Notes: a model not told the origin generated them from the sequence alone. A DNA stretch of 59,090 nucleotides from Prevotellaceae bacterium UBA3627 (GCA_002373375.1 DFLE01000033.1:1-59090); one strand, 5' to 3'; counted from the first letter of the stretch, positions 42,008-51,710 are shown. A program made the numbers and translations.

Positions 42008-45000
42008 TCACTCTGTGCACGATGAGATGAAGTCCACCTCCACTATGCGGAGCTCGCTCTTAGGAGCATCTCCCCCCTTTGCCTTGAAGAGGTCGAGTTC
42101 GCCAGCGGCAGGCTCAGCCACCTCCACTATGCCACTGAAGGCATCGCTGTCTTTGCCGGCACCCTTCAGACGGATGGTTATCTCGTTGGTCTTTACAGAC
42201 TTTGTAGGTGTCAGGTGAATGTAACCCAGACTGCGAGGTGTCTCTCCGCTCCATATCAGTTGCTTGCCGGCATATATCTCTATAGGATAGCTGCGCAGAC
42301 GCCAGCCGGTGAGCTTCATGCAGATGTCGCTCAGCACAGCCTTCTCTGCCAGCTTGTAGGTTATCCATGCAGTGGACAGCCTGCCGTCGTTGCGCCACTC
42401 AGACAGCTCGTTGTCGTCACAGCTGAGGAGGGCTTTCTCTGAGTCATAGCCAGCCTTGGCAGACTTTATCTCGATGCCGTGGGCCTTCTCTGTGTAAGAC
42501 GGTGCCAGCGGTGTCTCGCCACGGTCGAGTCTTCCCTTCAGGGTCATGGCAGGCAGATAGCTCGCTGCATCAACAGCAGAGGTGGAGAGCTCTATGGTGG
42601 CAGGCTCCATGCCCTCTGCAGAGGCAGTGAGGCGTATGGTGCCAGCGTTTGTGGTACTGCGCACCAGTACGCGGTTAACGCCACACTCTACAGGCAGCAG
42701 CGTAGAACCTACATAGTTGTCTGATGTATTCTTCGTATCAGAGGAGTCGAGCAGTCCGTCTCGCTTTGTGCTGTCAGTCTGGTGCGTCTCCTTGTTGTTG
42801 CGTGTGCCTATGCCGCCAATCCACTGTCCCTCGCCGCTGAGGCTGAACTGTATCATACGGTCATCGAGCGGACAGCGGCGACCTTTCTCGTCAACCACCT
42901 CCACCTGTAGCAGTGCCATGTCGGCACCGTCGGCCTTCATGCCCTCAGGGTTCTCAATGGCGGTGAGCTTGAGATGGTGGGGCTTGCCGGCTGTCTCAAG
43001 GGTATATTCCGATGTTTTCACGCCGTTGGTATAGCCTACGGCAGTAAGTGTGCCCGGCTCATACTGTATGCTATCGAAGGTATGCAGGTAGTGATAGCTG
43101 CGCTGTCCCTTGCCGAGCGACTTGCCGTTGAGGAACAGCTCCACCTCGTCGGCAGTGGAAACAACGTACTTCGTAAGTTTTGAGTTTTGAGTTACGAGTT
43201 TTGAGTTGCCTTCATCCTTCAACCCTTCATCCTTATTCCCTTCCTCCTTCTTCCAATCATCCTTATTCCAATCATAGTTCCAGTGTCCAACGATATAGGT
43301 CTGCTCCTTCTCGTCGTCCACCCATCCGCTCCACATCACCTGGTGTGCGAAGAAGGCATCCTTAGGTATGCGCATGGCATCGGTCACGCCGCTCATGCGG
43401 TAGTTTGACTCGCCGCGGTGGTGGGTGTTGGTGTCAGAGAACACTATCTTCACTCCGCCTGACGATACCCTGGTGCCGGTGCCCGGGCGCTCCAGCCAGT
43501 AGTCATACCAGCGGCGCACCATCTCCACGGCAAACTGGTCCATGTTGTGGTTGTAGTCTGTGGCAGGCTTGCCACGATACAACGGACCGTCACCCTCCTT
43601 GTGGAATGGGTAGCTGTATTCATCCCAATACTTACGCAGCCCCTCATCGCGACAATACTCCATAGCCCACATAGGGTGCTTCTTCGACTTGTTGATGTAG
43701 AGCATCTCGCCGCCATACTCTGCCTCGTTGATGTCGAGCATCTCGCGGCTGCCAATGGCACGTCCGCCGTGTGGGTCGTACTTATCGCGTATGGCCTTCA
43801 TCTCAAGCATGTGCTCGCGGCTGATGCTCTCGTTGCCACACTCATAGAAGAGTATGCTGGGGTTGTTGCGGTTGTATATTATGGCATCGCGCATCAGTTC
43901 GGTGCGCTGTGCCCATCGTGGTCCTTCCACGTCTTTCTCTGCATCGCCGGCAGGCATAGCCTGAATGAGTCCCACGCGGTCACATGACTCTATGTCCTGC
44001 TTCCAAGGTGTGACGTGCATCCAGCGCACGAGGTTGCCGCCCGACTTCACCATAAGGTCGTTGCTGTAGTCGCTGAGCCATGCCGGCACAGAGATACCCA
44101 CGCCGGGCCACTCGTTGCTGGTGCGCTGTGCATAGCCGTGCATCATCAGTACGCGGTCGTTAAGCCATATCTTGCCCTCGCCAAACTTAGTCTTACGGAA
44201 GCCTGTGCGCACAGACGTACAGTCTGTCTCGGTGCTGTCCTCTTGCTTCAGGTATGTCTTAACCGTATAGAGGTAGCCGTAGCCCCATGACCAGAAGTGC
44301 AGTCCCTCTGCCGCCTTGCTTGCGCTCAGCGTGGCGGTCTCGCCGGCAGGGATAGTCACCTTGCTGCCCTCAGCCACGGCAATGACATTGCCCTCGGCAT
44401 CTATGACCTGCGCACACAATGATACGGTGCGCTCCCTTGAGTCCTCGTTTCTTACCTGCGACTCCACGTTTATCACAGCCTTCTTGCCAGCCACGTCATA
44501 GTCGGTGGCATAGACATAGGTGCCTGTGGTGCCGAGGTTGCTGTAGAGGGGCAGGGTCTGATACAGTTTCCCTGTTATGTGCAGATACACATTCTTGGGT
44601 ATGCCGCCATAGTTAGCGTTGAAGTTACGGTCGTTCCACTGGTAACGGCTGTTGTGCTTGCGAGAGCGGTAAGTCCAGCTGTTGTCGCAGCGCACGGCAA
44701 TGATGTTCTCGCCTTCCTTGATGTATGGCGTAAGGTCAAAGCCGCATGCCATCACACCGTTCTCACTGTAGCCCAGATGATGGCCGTTGAGGTAGAAGTC
44801 GGCGCCCTGGCGTACGCCCTCGAACTCGAGGAAATACTTCTGGTCCACATTAGAGACATAAAAGGTCTTCCTATACCATACTATCGTGTCGGTAAGGTCA
44901 ACGATGTCCTTACGGAAAGCCTCGTCGCCGTTGAAGGCATATGGCAGGGTTACCCGTTGCCACTGACTGTCGTCAAACTGTGGCTGGCTGGCCTCTGTGT

Positions 45001-45130
45001 CATCACCTACATGCAGTCGCCATGCCGAGTTGAAGTTCTGTTTGCTTCTGTCTGCCGCGCTGATGGTGACGCACAGTGTCATAGATAGCAGGAAAAATAA
45101 GGTTAGTCCTAAATGTCTCATGTGTTGCAA
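42008..45130 (-). CDS. GH2 beta-galactosidase-family enzyme with repeat-derived insert
   Basis: The 1040-residue protein has a signal peptide (to about SAADRS), the GH2 sugar-binding domain (about 30-200), an Ig-like domain, a TIM barrel with the acid/base Glu434 in ECGNESIS, then DUF4982-like and further beta domains. Residues about 620-655 are Lys/Glu/Asp/Asn-rich (NKDDWKKEEGNKDEGLKDEG) and are encoded by a 108-bp copy of an intergenic repeat; before and after it the domain sequence resumes (VGHWNYDW, VVSTADEVELFLNG). It probably removes beta-galactose or a related sugar from pectin side chains. An ATG at 45121 is an alternative start. Confidence 0.88.
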   Translation of the reverse strand: MQHMRHLGLTLFFLLSMTLCVTISAADRSKQNFNSAWRLHVGDDTEASQPQFDDSQWQRVTLPYAFNGDEAFRKDIVDLTDTIVWYRKTFYVSNVDQKYFLEFEGVRQGADFYLNGHHLGYSENGVMACGFDLTPYIKEGENIIAVRCDNSWTYRSRKHNSRYQWNDRNFNANYGGIPKNVYLHITGKLYQTLPLYSNLGTTGTYVYATDYDVAGKKAVINVESQVRNEDSRERTVSLCAQVIDAEGNVIAVAEGSKVTIPAGETATLSASKAAEGLHFWSWGYGYLYTVKTYLKQEDSTETDCTSVRTGFRKTKFGEGKIWLNDRVLMMHGYAQRTSNEWPGVGISVPAWLSDYSNDLMVKSGGNLVRWMHVTPWKQDIESCDRVGLIQAMPAGDAEKDVEGPRWAQRTELMRDAIIYNRNNPSILFYECGNESISREHMLEMKAIRDKYDPHGGRAIGSREMLDINEAEYGGEMLYINKSKKHPMWAMEYCRDEGLRKYWDEYSYPFHKEGDGPLYRGKPATDYNHNMDQFAVEMVRRWYDYWLERPGTGTRVSSGGVKIVFSDTNTHHRGESNYRMSGVTDAMRIPKDAFFAHQVMWSGWVDDEKEQTYIVGHWNYDWNKDDWKKEEGNKDEGLKDEGNSKLVTQNSKLTKYVVSTADEVELFLNGKSLGKGQRSYHYLHTFDSIQYEPGTLTAVGYTNGVKTSEYTLETAGKPHHLKLTAIENPEGMKADGADMALLQVEVVDEKGRRCPLDDRMIQFSLSGEGQWIGGIGTRNNKETHQTDSTKRDGLLDSSDTKNTSDNYVGSTLLPVECGVNRVLVRSTTNAGTIRLTASAEGMEPATIELSTSAVDAASYLPAMTLKGRLDRGETPLAPSYTEKAHGIEIKSAKAGYDSEKALLSCDDNELSEWRNDGRLSTAWITYKLAEKAVLSDICMKLTGWRLRSYPIEIYAGKQLIWSGETPRSLGYIHLTPTKSVKTNEITIRLKGAGKDSDAFSGIVEVAEPAAGELDLFKAKGGDAPKSELRIVEVDFISSCTE
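43166..43273. repeat. Interspersed purine-rich repeat inside the GH2 gene
   Basis: 108 bases (36 codons) share GTACTTCGTAAGTT, GAGTTTTGAGTTGCC, TTCATCCTTCAA and TTATTCCAATC blocks, in the same order, with 36251-36329. Its length is a multiple of three, and the minus-strand frame is free of stops, so the enzyme stays in frame. Confidence 0.8.
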
Positions 45131-45364
45131 ATCGTTTTATTGTTTTGTGATTGCAAAGTTACTTATAATTTCCTTGAGGGAAAAGGAAAATAATACAAAA
45201 AATTGCATTATTGTTCGTGAGGGTAGAGAAAATCTTGTATTGTGAGGGTAGAGTGTTTCTTGTGAAAAAGCGTTTCAGAGTAATATTAAAGCGTAAAAAA
45301 AAGTAAAAAGGCGGTTGTTGGTAGAATGAAATAAAGAGAAAGCGGTGTTTCGTAAAGTTAAACA
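45131..45364. other. AT-rich divergent promoter region
   Basis: The space between the GH2 gene (minus) and the lipoprotein gene (plus). It is strongly AT-rich. A GTGAGGGTAGAG element occurs twice (about 45218 and 45241). I see no gene. Confidence 0.5.
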
Positions 45365-45396
45365 TTTGTCTGTCATGGCCAAAATAATTATTTTTG
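45365..45396 (+). promoter_or_regulatory. Promoter of the carbohydrate-binding lipoprotein gene
   Basis: TTTG (45365-45368), 20 bases, TATTTTTG (45389-45396): a standard Bacteroidetes promoter, 38 bases before the start codon. Confidence 0.75.
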
Positions 45397-45434
45397 CCGT
45401 GGAAAACTAATCAACAGACATTGATATACATATT

Positions 45435-47378
45435 ATGAAGAAGAAACCTTTATTAATGATTGCCGTGGCTGTTATGCTTACAGCCTGTAACAGTGATGAC
45501 TTTACTGGATTTGAGACGGCAGGCGTCAGCGGTTCTGCAACGGTAAGCGGAGGCAGCGCCACACTCAGTGAGACGGGTACGACGGATATTGCTACCTTTG
45601 ATATCGTTACTGACGCTACTCCCCTTGCAAGCGAGACAGAGGTGGTGGATGCCACGAATGAGGATTTCGTTGAGAGTATGCTGGCAGAGGAGACTGACGG
45701 ACTGAAGACGCTGACGATAACATATAACGGCAGCACGGCGGAGTGGACATACTGCAAGAAAAGCGGCGTAGTGATAGCTACCCAGGCAACAGCAGGCAAT
45801 AGCTATGAGGATGAAGACGTGGCAATAAGTGTGTCAGGAGCGCATGTTACAGTCAACGCTGCAAAGAAGATAGACTATATATTGCAGGGAACGTCAACGG
45901 ATGGTAACTTCAAGCTATACAGTGAGAAGAAGTTTATACTGGACCTCAACGGACTGACGCTGGCAAACAAGAGCGGCGCTGCGATAAACATACAGAAGGG
46001 TAGCGACGGAGATAAGCGTTGCTACCTGCGAGTGAAGGATGGTACGGCAAACACGCTGAGTGATGGCGCTACATACGTTACCACTGACGGCGAGGACGAG
46101 AAGGGCGTGATATTCTCTGAGGGTAAGCTGCTCATAAGCGGCACGGGTACGCTCAGCGTGAAGGCTAACGGTAAGCACGGCATAGTGAGTGATGACTATG
46201 TGTATCTGCATGCGGGTACTAACACCGACATACGTCCGGCTGCCGGCTGCCACGGCATAAAGGCCAATGACGCTGTGTATATAGCCGGCGGTGTGCATAA
46301 CATTATATGTTCTGGTGACGCACCGAAGGGCGTGACAGCAGACTCGTTGGTGTGTGTGACAGGTGGACGCACTACTATAATAAACAGCGGAAAGGCTGTG
46401 TATGACAGTGAGGAACAGGACTACAGCCAACCGTCGTGTGTGAAGTCTGACAGTATAGTATATGTGAAGGGCGGCGAGTTGCTTTGTAAGGCTACAGGCA
46501 ATGGCGGCAAGGGAATACGTGCTGCACGAATATATACCCAGGATGGTGGCACGGTGAAGATTATCACCACGGGACAGGCTGTAGGCAGCAGCTCAAGCGG
46601 TATGGGACGCACCATGTCAAGCAGCAGTGATGCGGAGCCGAAGGGACTGCACGTAGGTAAGAAGAGTGATACCACGGGTCAGCTGACCGTCAACGGCGGC
46701 AAGTTGATAGTGCGCTGTACCGGTGGTGAGGGCGCTGAGGGTATAGAGAGCAAGAACTGGATAGTAATCAACGGCGGTCAGGTGGAGAGCTATTGCTATG
46801 ATGACGCGATAAACGCTGCCAAGTCATTGACCATCAACGGTGGCTATGTATATGGCAACGGTACAAACAATGACGGCATAGACTCTAACGGTAACTTGAC
46901 CATCAACGGTGGCGTGGTAGTAGGTTGCGGAGCATCACAGCCGGAGGACGGCATTGACTGTGACCAGAATACCTTGGCAATAAAAGGCGGCATAGTAGTA
47001 GGCATAGGTGGCAGCACCAGCACGCCTACATCGAATTACTGCACGCAGCCGTCGCTGGTAACCAGTACGTCGCTGTCATCAGGTGCGGTGCTTGTGTTAC
47101 GAAAGAGTGACGGCACCAATGTGGCGGCGCTGAAAGTCCCGTCGCGTTATAACGGCACATACACGGTGCTGCTCTCTGCTCCCGGACTGGCTGTAGGCAA
47201 TACATACAGCGTTGTCGGCGGTGCTACGATAAGCGGCACGTCATTCCAGGGCGTGGTGTATGACGCATTGAGTGTCAGCGGCGGCTCGGCATCATACAGC
47301 TATACGCAAAGCAGTATGGTAGTAGGCGGAGGCAGCAGCATGGGTGGCGGCATGATGCCTGGTGAAAGACCGTTCTGA
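45435..47378 (+). CDS. Carbohydrate-binding-domain lipoprotein (DUF4353 type)
   Basis: The 647-residue protein has a lipoprotein signal with Cys18 (MLTACNSDD). The body is a repetitive beta-helix built of units such as LDLNGLTLANKSGAAINIQ, GKLLISGTGTLSVKANGKHG, NGGKLIVRCTGGEGAEGIES and NGGYVYGNGTNNDGIDSNG. This fits the DUF4353 carbohydrate-binding-domain proteins. The end is Gly/Ser/Met-rich (GGGSSMGGGMMPGERPF). It probably lies on the cell surface and binds glycan or forms an adhesin. It has its own promoter and a strong terminator, so it is monocistronic. Confidence 0.82.
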   Translation: MKKKPLLMIAVAVMLTACNSDDFTGFETAGVSGSATVSGGSATLSETGTTDIATFDIVTDATPLASETEVVDATNEDFVESMLAEETDGLKTLTITYNGSTAEWTYCKKSGVVIATQATAGNSYEDEDVAISVSGAHVTVNAAKKIDYILQGTSTDGNFKLYSEKKFILDLNGLTLANKSGAAINIQKGSDGDKRCYLRVKDGTANTLSDGATYVTTDGEDEKGVIFSEGKLLISGTGTLSVKANGKHGIVSDDYVYLHAGTNTDIRPAAGCHGIKANDAVYIAGGVHNIICSGDAPKGVTADSLVCVTGGRTTIINSGKAVYDSEEQDYSQPSCVKSDSIVYVKGGELLCKATGNGGKGIRAARIYTQDGGTVKIITTGQAVGSSSSGMGRTMSSSSDAEPKGLHVGKKSDTTGQLTVNGGKLIVRCTGGEGAEGIESKNWIVINGGQVESYCYDDAINAAKSLTINGGYVYGNGTNNDGIDSNGNLTINGGVVVGCGASQPEDGIDCDQNTLAIKGGIVVGIGGSTSTPTSNYCTQPSLVTSTSLSSGAVLVLRKSDGTNVAALKVPSRYNGTYTVLLSAPGLAVGNTYSVVGGATISGTSFQGVVYDALSVSGGSASYSYTQSSMVVGGGSSMGGGMMPGERPF

Positions 47379-47390
47379 CGGAAAGCATAA

Positions 47391-47437
47391 AAAAGACACA
47401 GGGCAGTATGCATTACGCATACTGCCCTGTGTCTTTT
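47391..47437. terminator. Strong terminator after the lipoprotein gene
   Basis: A perfect 21-bp stem (47391-47411 with 47417-47437) around ATTAC, starting with AAAA and ending with TTTT. It works in either direction. Confidence 0.9.
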
Positions 47438-47533
47438 ATGTCTGGGAAAAGGAGAAAGGAAGGAGATAATTTTGTGGAATGGATGAAAAATAGTAACTTT
47501 ACAATGAAATAAGACTGAAGGTCTAATGGAATA

Positions 47534-49012
47534 ATGTCTAATGGAATAATGTATAATAAAAAAGGTATGATGAGGAATAAATGGATTGTTACATTATTGC
47601 TTCTTTGTGTGGCAATATGTGTGAAGGCAAAGACAAAGGAGTATAATGTGATGGATTATGATGCCGTGGCAGATGGTAAGACTTTGACTCACGGAAGCAT
47701 AAATCGTGCCATAGAGGCTGCTGCCGGTAACGGCGGCGGCAGGGTGGTGGTGCCGCGTGGAGAATATCTGTGTGGTAGCATAAGGATGAAGTCGGGTGTA
47801 GAACTGCATCTGGCGGACGGTGCGAAGATAATAGCAGCACCGGAGTCTATGCATGCCTATGACGCAAGGGAACCATGGGAGGGTCCTCAGTATCAGGATG
47901 GCGGTCATACCTTTTTCCATAACTCTCTGATATGGGCTGACGGTGAGCATGACATAGCCGTGACGGGAAAAGGGTTTATAGATGGAGTCGGTCTGACAAA
48001 GAAAGACAAGGAGAAGGCTGGCATAGTGCAGGGCGGCGGTGTGGACACCGGCGACAAGAGCATAGCCTTTAAGTTGTGCAAGAATGTAAAAATAAGCGAT
48101 GTGACCATATATCGTGGCGGCCATTTCGCCATAATAGTGACGGGATGTGAGAATACGCTGATTGAAGGTATAACGGTGGATACGAATCGTGACGGCGTGG
48201 ATATAGACTGTTGCAAGAGGCTGGTGATACGTAATTCTGTTGTCAATACCTCGCATGATGATGCCATAGTGCTAAAGAGCTCGTATGCGTTGAAAAAGGT
48301 GGTGCCGTGTGAGGATGTAACGGTGGAGAACTGTACTGTCACAGGCTATAAGTGTGGCACATACCTTGACGGAACGAAGATACCCGAGCCCGTAGGCTGG
48401 GTATGTGGACGCATTAAGCTCGGTACGGAGAGTAATGGCGGCTATCGTAATATAAAGATAAAGAATTGTCGTGGTGAGTACAGCAGCGGACTGGCCTTTG
48501 AGAGCGTGGACCAAGGACTGATGGAGAATGTGAGGGTTGACGGTATGTTTATAGACCACACCCATCATTATCCTATATACATAACCACTGGATGCAGGAA
48601 CAGAGGACCAGAAGAGCGTGCGGATATATCTACTGGCAGAGACATAAAGATAAAGAATGTGACGTGCCTTAATGCCGATTCCATTGCGGGGATAATAATA
48701 ACAGGTATGCCAGGCACACCGCTGGAGAACATAAGCATAAGCAAAGTGCGTGTGGAGTATGCCGGTGGTGGGCGCCCAGAGCATGTGAGTAGAGAGTACC
48801 GTGAGCAGGGAACGAACTACCCGGAGCCTAAGTTCGCGGGCTTTACTCCGTCATACGGCGTGTATGCGCGTCACGTAAGTGGATTGAAATTGAGTAATCT
48901 GACGTTTACCACAAAACGTCCTGACGCTCGTCCGATGATAATGCTGGATGATGTGGAGGACTATAGCATAAGGAATGTGAACGGACCGGGGGAGAGGCTT
49001 GTAATAAAATAA
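47534..49012 (+). CDS. GH28-family pectin-active beta-helix protein
   Basis: Up to 492 residues; the best start may be the ATG at 47567 (MMRNKWIVTLLLLCVAICVKA gives a clean signal peptide). The protein is a right-handed beta-helix. GH28-like motifs are TNRDGVDIDCC, HDDAIVLKS (both Asp kept, Gly replaced by His) and GRIKLGTES (R-I-K present). The G-H-G motif is replaced by KCGTYLDGT. It is therefore a divergent GH28, perhaps acting on a substituted galacturonan. The esterase gene follows 16 bases later, suggesting a two-gene operon for ester removal and hydrolysis. Confidence 0.8.
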   Translation: MSNGIMYNKKGMMRNKWIVTLLLLCVAICVKAKTKEYNVMDYDAVADGKTLTHGSINRAIEAAAGNGGGRVVVPRGEYLCGSIRMKSGVELHLADGAKIIAAPESMHAYDAREPWEGPQYQDGGHTFFHNSLIWADGEHDIAVTGKGFIDGVGLTKKDKEKAGIVQGGGVDTGDKSIAFKLCKNVKISDVTIYRGGHFAIIVTGCENTLIEGITVDTNRDGVDIDCCKRLVIRNSVVNTSHDDAIVLKSSYALKKVVPCEDVTVENCTVTGYKCGTYLDGTKIPEPVGWVCGRIKLGTESNGGYRNIKIKNCRGEYSSGLAFESVDQGLMENVRVDGMFIDHTHHYPIYITTGCRNRGPEERADISTGRDIKIKNVTCLNADSIAGIIITGMPGTPLENISISKVRVEYAGGGRPEHVSREYREQGTNYPEPKFAGFTPSYGVYARHVSGLKLSNLTFTTKRPDARPMIMLDDVEDYSIRNVNGPGERLVIK

Positions 49013-49028
49013 TGACAGAGAGGATAGG

Positions 49029-50231
49029 ATGATGCGAAAGAAGGTGTTTCAAGTGATGATAATTCTGTGTGTGGGTGTGTTAAGCGTGTGTGCACAGAAG
49101 AAAGAGGCTCAGCCTCCACGGGTTCCCGGCATGGACTATGGTACGGAGTGTGACATGCCTTTGTTTTATCAGCAGTTGAAGGCGGAGCTGACATGGCCTT
49201 GGAGTTGGCAGAACAAGCAACGCAATATGTCATTTAAGAAATGGCGTAAGAAAGCGCGCGAGGAAGTGTTCAAGACTATGCAGATGGCTCCTCCGGCACC
49301 TGAGGACTATGGCTATGAGGTGACAGGCAGGGAGCAGCGCGAAGGCTATGAGGCTCTGAAGATAAAATTCAATATAAACAAATGGGAGAGGGTGACGGCG
49401 TATCTGCTTGTGCCATACAGAAAGAAGGAGGGAGGACTGCCCGCCTTGCTGATGCTGCATGACCATGGTGCCCATTTCTCCATAGGCAAGGAGAAGATGG
49501 TGAGGCCCTTTGGCGTGGACTCGCTGGTGGTGGCTGATGCAGAGGATTGGGTACAACGTTGTTACGATGGCAGGTATGTAGGCGATGAGTTTGCGCGTGC
49601 CGGCTATGTGGTGCTTAGCACTGATGCTCTGTTCTGGGGCGACCGTGGCAGGAAGGAGGGCGTGAGGTATGACTCCCAGCAGGCTTTGTCAGCCAATTTG
49701 CTCCAGATGGGAACGTCGTGGGGGGCATGGATAACATGGGACGATATACGTTCGGCGGAGTTTCTTGCTCATCTGCCTATGGTGGACGGGGAAAGGATTG
49801 GCTGTGTGGGATTTTCCATGGGTGCCTACCGCTCATGGATGGCGGCTGCCCTCAGTGATGTTATCAAGGCAAGTGTGTCTGTGTGCTGGATGAATGATAC
49901 GGAACATCTTATGTCTTTGACTAATAACCAAAATAAGGGAGGTTCGGCGTACTCCATGCTTGTACCAGGCATACGTAACCTTATGGACTATGCTGACGTG
50001 GCCGCACTGGCTTGTCCTAAGCCTACATTGTTCTTTAACGGCTCACGCGACAAGTTGTTTCCTGTTGAGGGCGTAGAGAATGCCTACGCAAAGATGCGTG
50101 AAGTGTGGAAGCAGCAGAAGGCTGACAAGAATTTTGTCACGAAGATATGGGATGAGAAGCATTTCTTTAACCGGCAGATGCAGCAGGAAGCGAAAGAGTT
50201 TCTTGACACAGCGTTAGGGGGAGGTCAGTGA
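49029..50231 (+). CDS. Alpha/beta-hydrolase, dienelactone hydrolase/acetyl esterase type
   Basis: The 400-residue protein has a signal peptide ending SVCAQ. The nucleophile Ser263 lies in GFSMGAYRSW (G-x-S-x-G); the Asp is in FFNGSRDKLFP and the His in DEKHFFN. The oxyanion region is LLMLHDHGAHFS. These features place it with large dienelactone-hydrolase/acetylxylan-esterase relatives found in glycan clusters. Next to a GH28 gene it probably removes methyl or acetyl groups from pectin; the exact ester is not readable. Its 3' end overlaps the convergent EEP gene by 7 bases. Confidence 0.82.
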   Translation: MMRKKVFQVMIILCVGVLSVCAQKKEAQPPRVPGMDYGTECDMPLFYQQLKAELTWPWSWQNKQRNMSFKKWRKKAREEVFKTMQMAPPAPEDYGYEVTGREQREGYEALKIKFNINKWERVTAYLLVPYRKKEGGLPALLMLHDHGAHFSIGKEKMVRPFGVDSLVVADAEDWVQRCYDGRYVGDEFARAGYVVLSTDALFWGDRGRKEGVRYDSQQALSANLLQMGTSWGAWITWDDIRSAEFLAHLPMVDGERIGCVGFSMGAYRSWMAAALSDVIKASVSVCWMNDTEHLMSLTNNQNKGGSAYSMLVPGIRNLMDYADVAALACPKPTLFFNGSRDKLFPVEGVENAYAKMREVWKQQKADKNFVTKIWDEKHFFNRQMQQEAKEFLDTALGGGQ

Positions 50232-51262
50232 GTCTTGAGTTCCATTCTCAGGACCAATGGCAGGTGGTCACTTACGCCACCGTGATATTGCGGTCCGAGA
50301 AAGGAGCGGAATGGTTTCTTGCCTTCGTATGTCTTGTCATCCTCCAGCAGGTGTGGATTGTCAAGGATATAGCAGTGTGTGGTGCATCGTAACAGGGTGG
50401 GGGAGAGAATGATGTGGTCAAGGCTGTCCCATTTGCCTTGGTATTTGTATGTGCCGCTTGCTCCTGTCTGCTCATAGTTGATGCCCTTGACTTGCTCTGA
50501 TACTTCTTGTAATCCAGAATGGCACATCATGCGTATGGACTTGTCTTGCGAATAGTCGTTGAAGTCGCCGGCTATGATGATGGCGGCATGGGGCGAAGAG
50601 GTGAGAATGGAGTCAACAACGGCGTTGACGGCCTCTGCCACCAGCAGTCGGCGTTGCTCGGATGCCTGTTTGCCGTTGGTGCGGCTGGGAGCATGGAGGG
50701 AGAAGATATGCAGTGTGTCTTTGTTGCGTGTAGTGCCGCATACATACAGCACGTCACGGGTGGGCCGACCGTTGTTATCGGTGGCTATGCGGATGGCATT
50801 GTGTGTGAGTACCTTGAAGGTTAGTGGATTATAGAGCAGTGCTACATCCACGCCACGCCTGTCGGGAGAGTCTGTCATGACATAGTTGTATGATGCCCCT
50901 TTCAGTGCGGCGCGCCTTGTGAGCATCAGCATGGTGCTGTCGTTCTCTACCTCACACAAGGTTACAACGTCGGGAAGGTGATAGTGATGCCGAAACCCGT
51001 CGTCAAGAGCCTGAGGCCATTCGCCACATTGCTGAATGGCACGGCTGATGTCATTCGCCTTCTTCCAGTAACGGGAGAATGTCCAGTGATGGTCTCCGTC
51101 GGGCAGGAACTCTTTGTCTTGCTTAAGGGTATCGTGACGGCAGTCAAAGAAATTCTCGCAGTTATATTCCACGAAAATGAATGGTATGTTTCTCTTCGCC
51201 TTGGCTGGTACCAGCAGCAGAAGGGAGAGTAAGACGATATGTAATATCCTGGCAATAGTCAA
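50225..51262 (-). CDS. Endonuclease/exonuclease/phosphatase family protein, secreted
   Basis: The 345-residue protein has a signal peptide (to about PAKA). The EEP fold is marked by EYNCENFFD (metal site), TLCEVEND, DRRGVDVALLYNP, FSLHAPSR, IIAGDFNDYSQD and the C-terminal DSLDHIILS plus GGVSDHLPLVL. All catalytic Asp, Asn and His positions seem present. Secreted members cleave phosphodiesters in nucleic acid or lipids; the target is unknown. It lies 13 bases downstream of the deaminase gene on the same strand. Confidence 0.85.
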   Translation of the reverse strand: MTIARILHIVLLSLLLLVPAKAKRNIPFIFVEYNCENFFDCRHDTLKQDKEFLPDGDHHWTFSRYWKKANDISRAIQQCGEWPQALDDGFRHHYHLPDVVTLCEVENDSTMLMLTRRAALKGASYNYVMTDSPDRRGVDVALLYNPLTFKVLTHNAIRIATDNNGRPTRDVLYVCGTTRNKDTLHIFSLHAPSRTNGKQASEQRRLLVAEAVNAVVDSILTSSPHAAIIIAGDFNDYSQDKSIRMMCHSGLQEVSEQVKGINYEQTGASGTYKYQGKWDSLDHIILSPTLLRCTTHCYILDNPHLLEDDKTYEGKKPFRSFLGPQYHGGVSDHLPLVLRMELKTH

Positions 51263-51275
51263 TCAGTAAGGTTGG

Positions 51276-51710
51276 TTATTGCACCTCAAGTAAAACGGTT
51301 TCTATGTTGGCGCGTTTCAGCAGTTTCAGACCGTCGTCAAGACGGTATGTCTCGGCATATACCACACGTTTTATGCCCGACTGTATTATCAGTTTGGCGC
51401 ATTCAATGCAAGGTGCCGCAGTGACATACAGTGTGGCTCCGTCGCTGTTGTTGTTGCTTCGTGCAAGCTTTGTAATGGCGTTAGCCTCGGCGTGCAGCAC
51501 GTATGGGAAGGATATGTTATTCTCCTCGCATACATTATCAAATCCACTGGGGGTACCGTTGTAGCCATCGCTTATAATCATGTGGTCTTTTACCACGAGT
51601 GCTCCCACCTGTCTTCTCTTGCAATAGCTGTTTTCCGCCCAAATGCGCGCCATGCGCAGGTATTTAGAGTCTAATGATTTCTGCTTGTCCTCCATTTTGG
51701 AATTATGCAT
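51276..51710 (-). CDS. dCMP/cytidine deaminase family protein
   Basis: A 144-residue zinc deaminase. Ligands are His73 with the proton-shuttle Glu75 in LHAEANAI, and Cys101 and Cys104 in PCIEC. The ARIWAENSYCKRRQVGALVV start and the NGTPSGFDN loop match dCMP deaminases, which make dUMP for thymidylate. The ATG at 51710 overlaps the stop of the M3 peptidase gene as TAATG; a second ATG at 51695 (MEDKQKSLD) is equally possible. Confidence 0.9.
   Translation of the reverse strand: MHNSKMEDKQKSLDSKYLRMARIWAENSYCKRRQVGALVVKDHMIISDGYNGTPSGFDNVCEENNISFPYVLHAEANAITKLARSNNNSDGATLYVTAAPCIECAKLIIQSGIKRVVYAETYRLDDGLKLLKRANIETVLLEVQ

Noticed and set aside
42008..45130. Frameshift or assembly error in the GH2 gene at the Lys/Glu-rich segment
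   Set aside because: The reading frame is continuous on both sides, the insert is exactly 36 codons, and the DNA matches a repeat elsewhere, so insertion explains it better.
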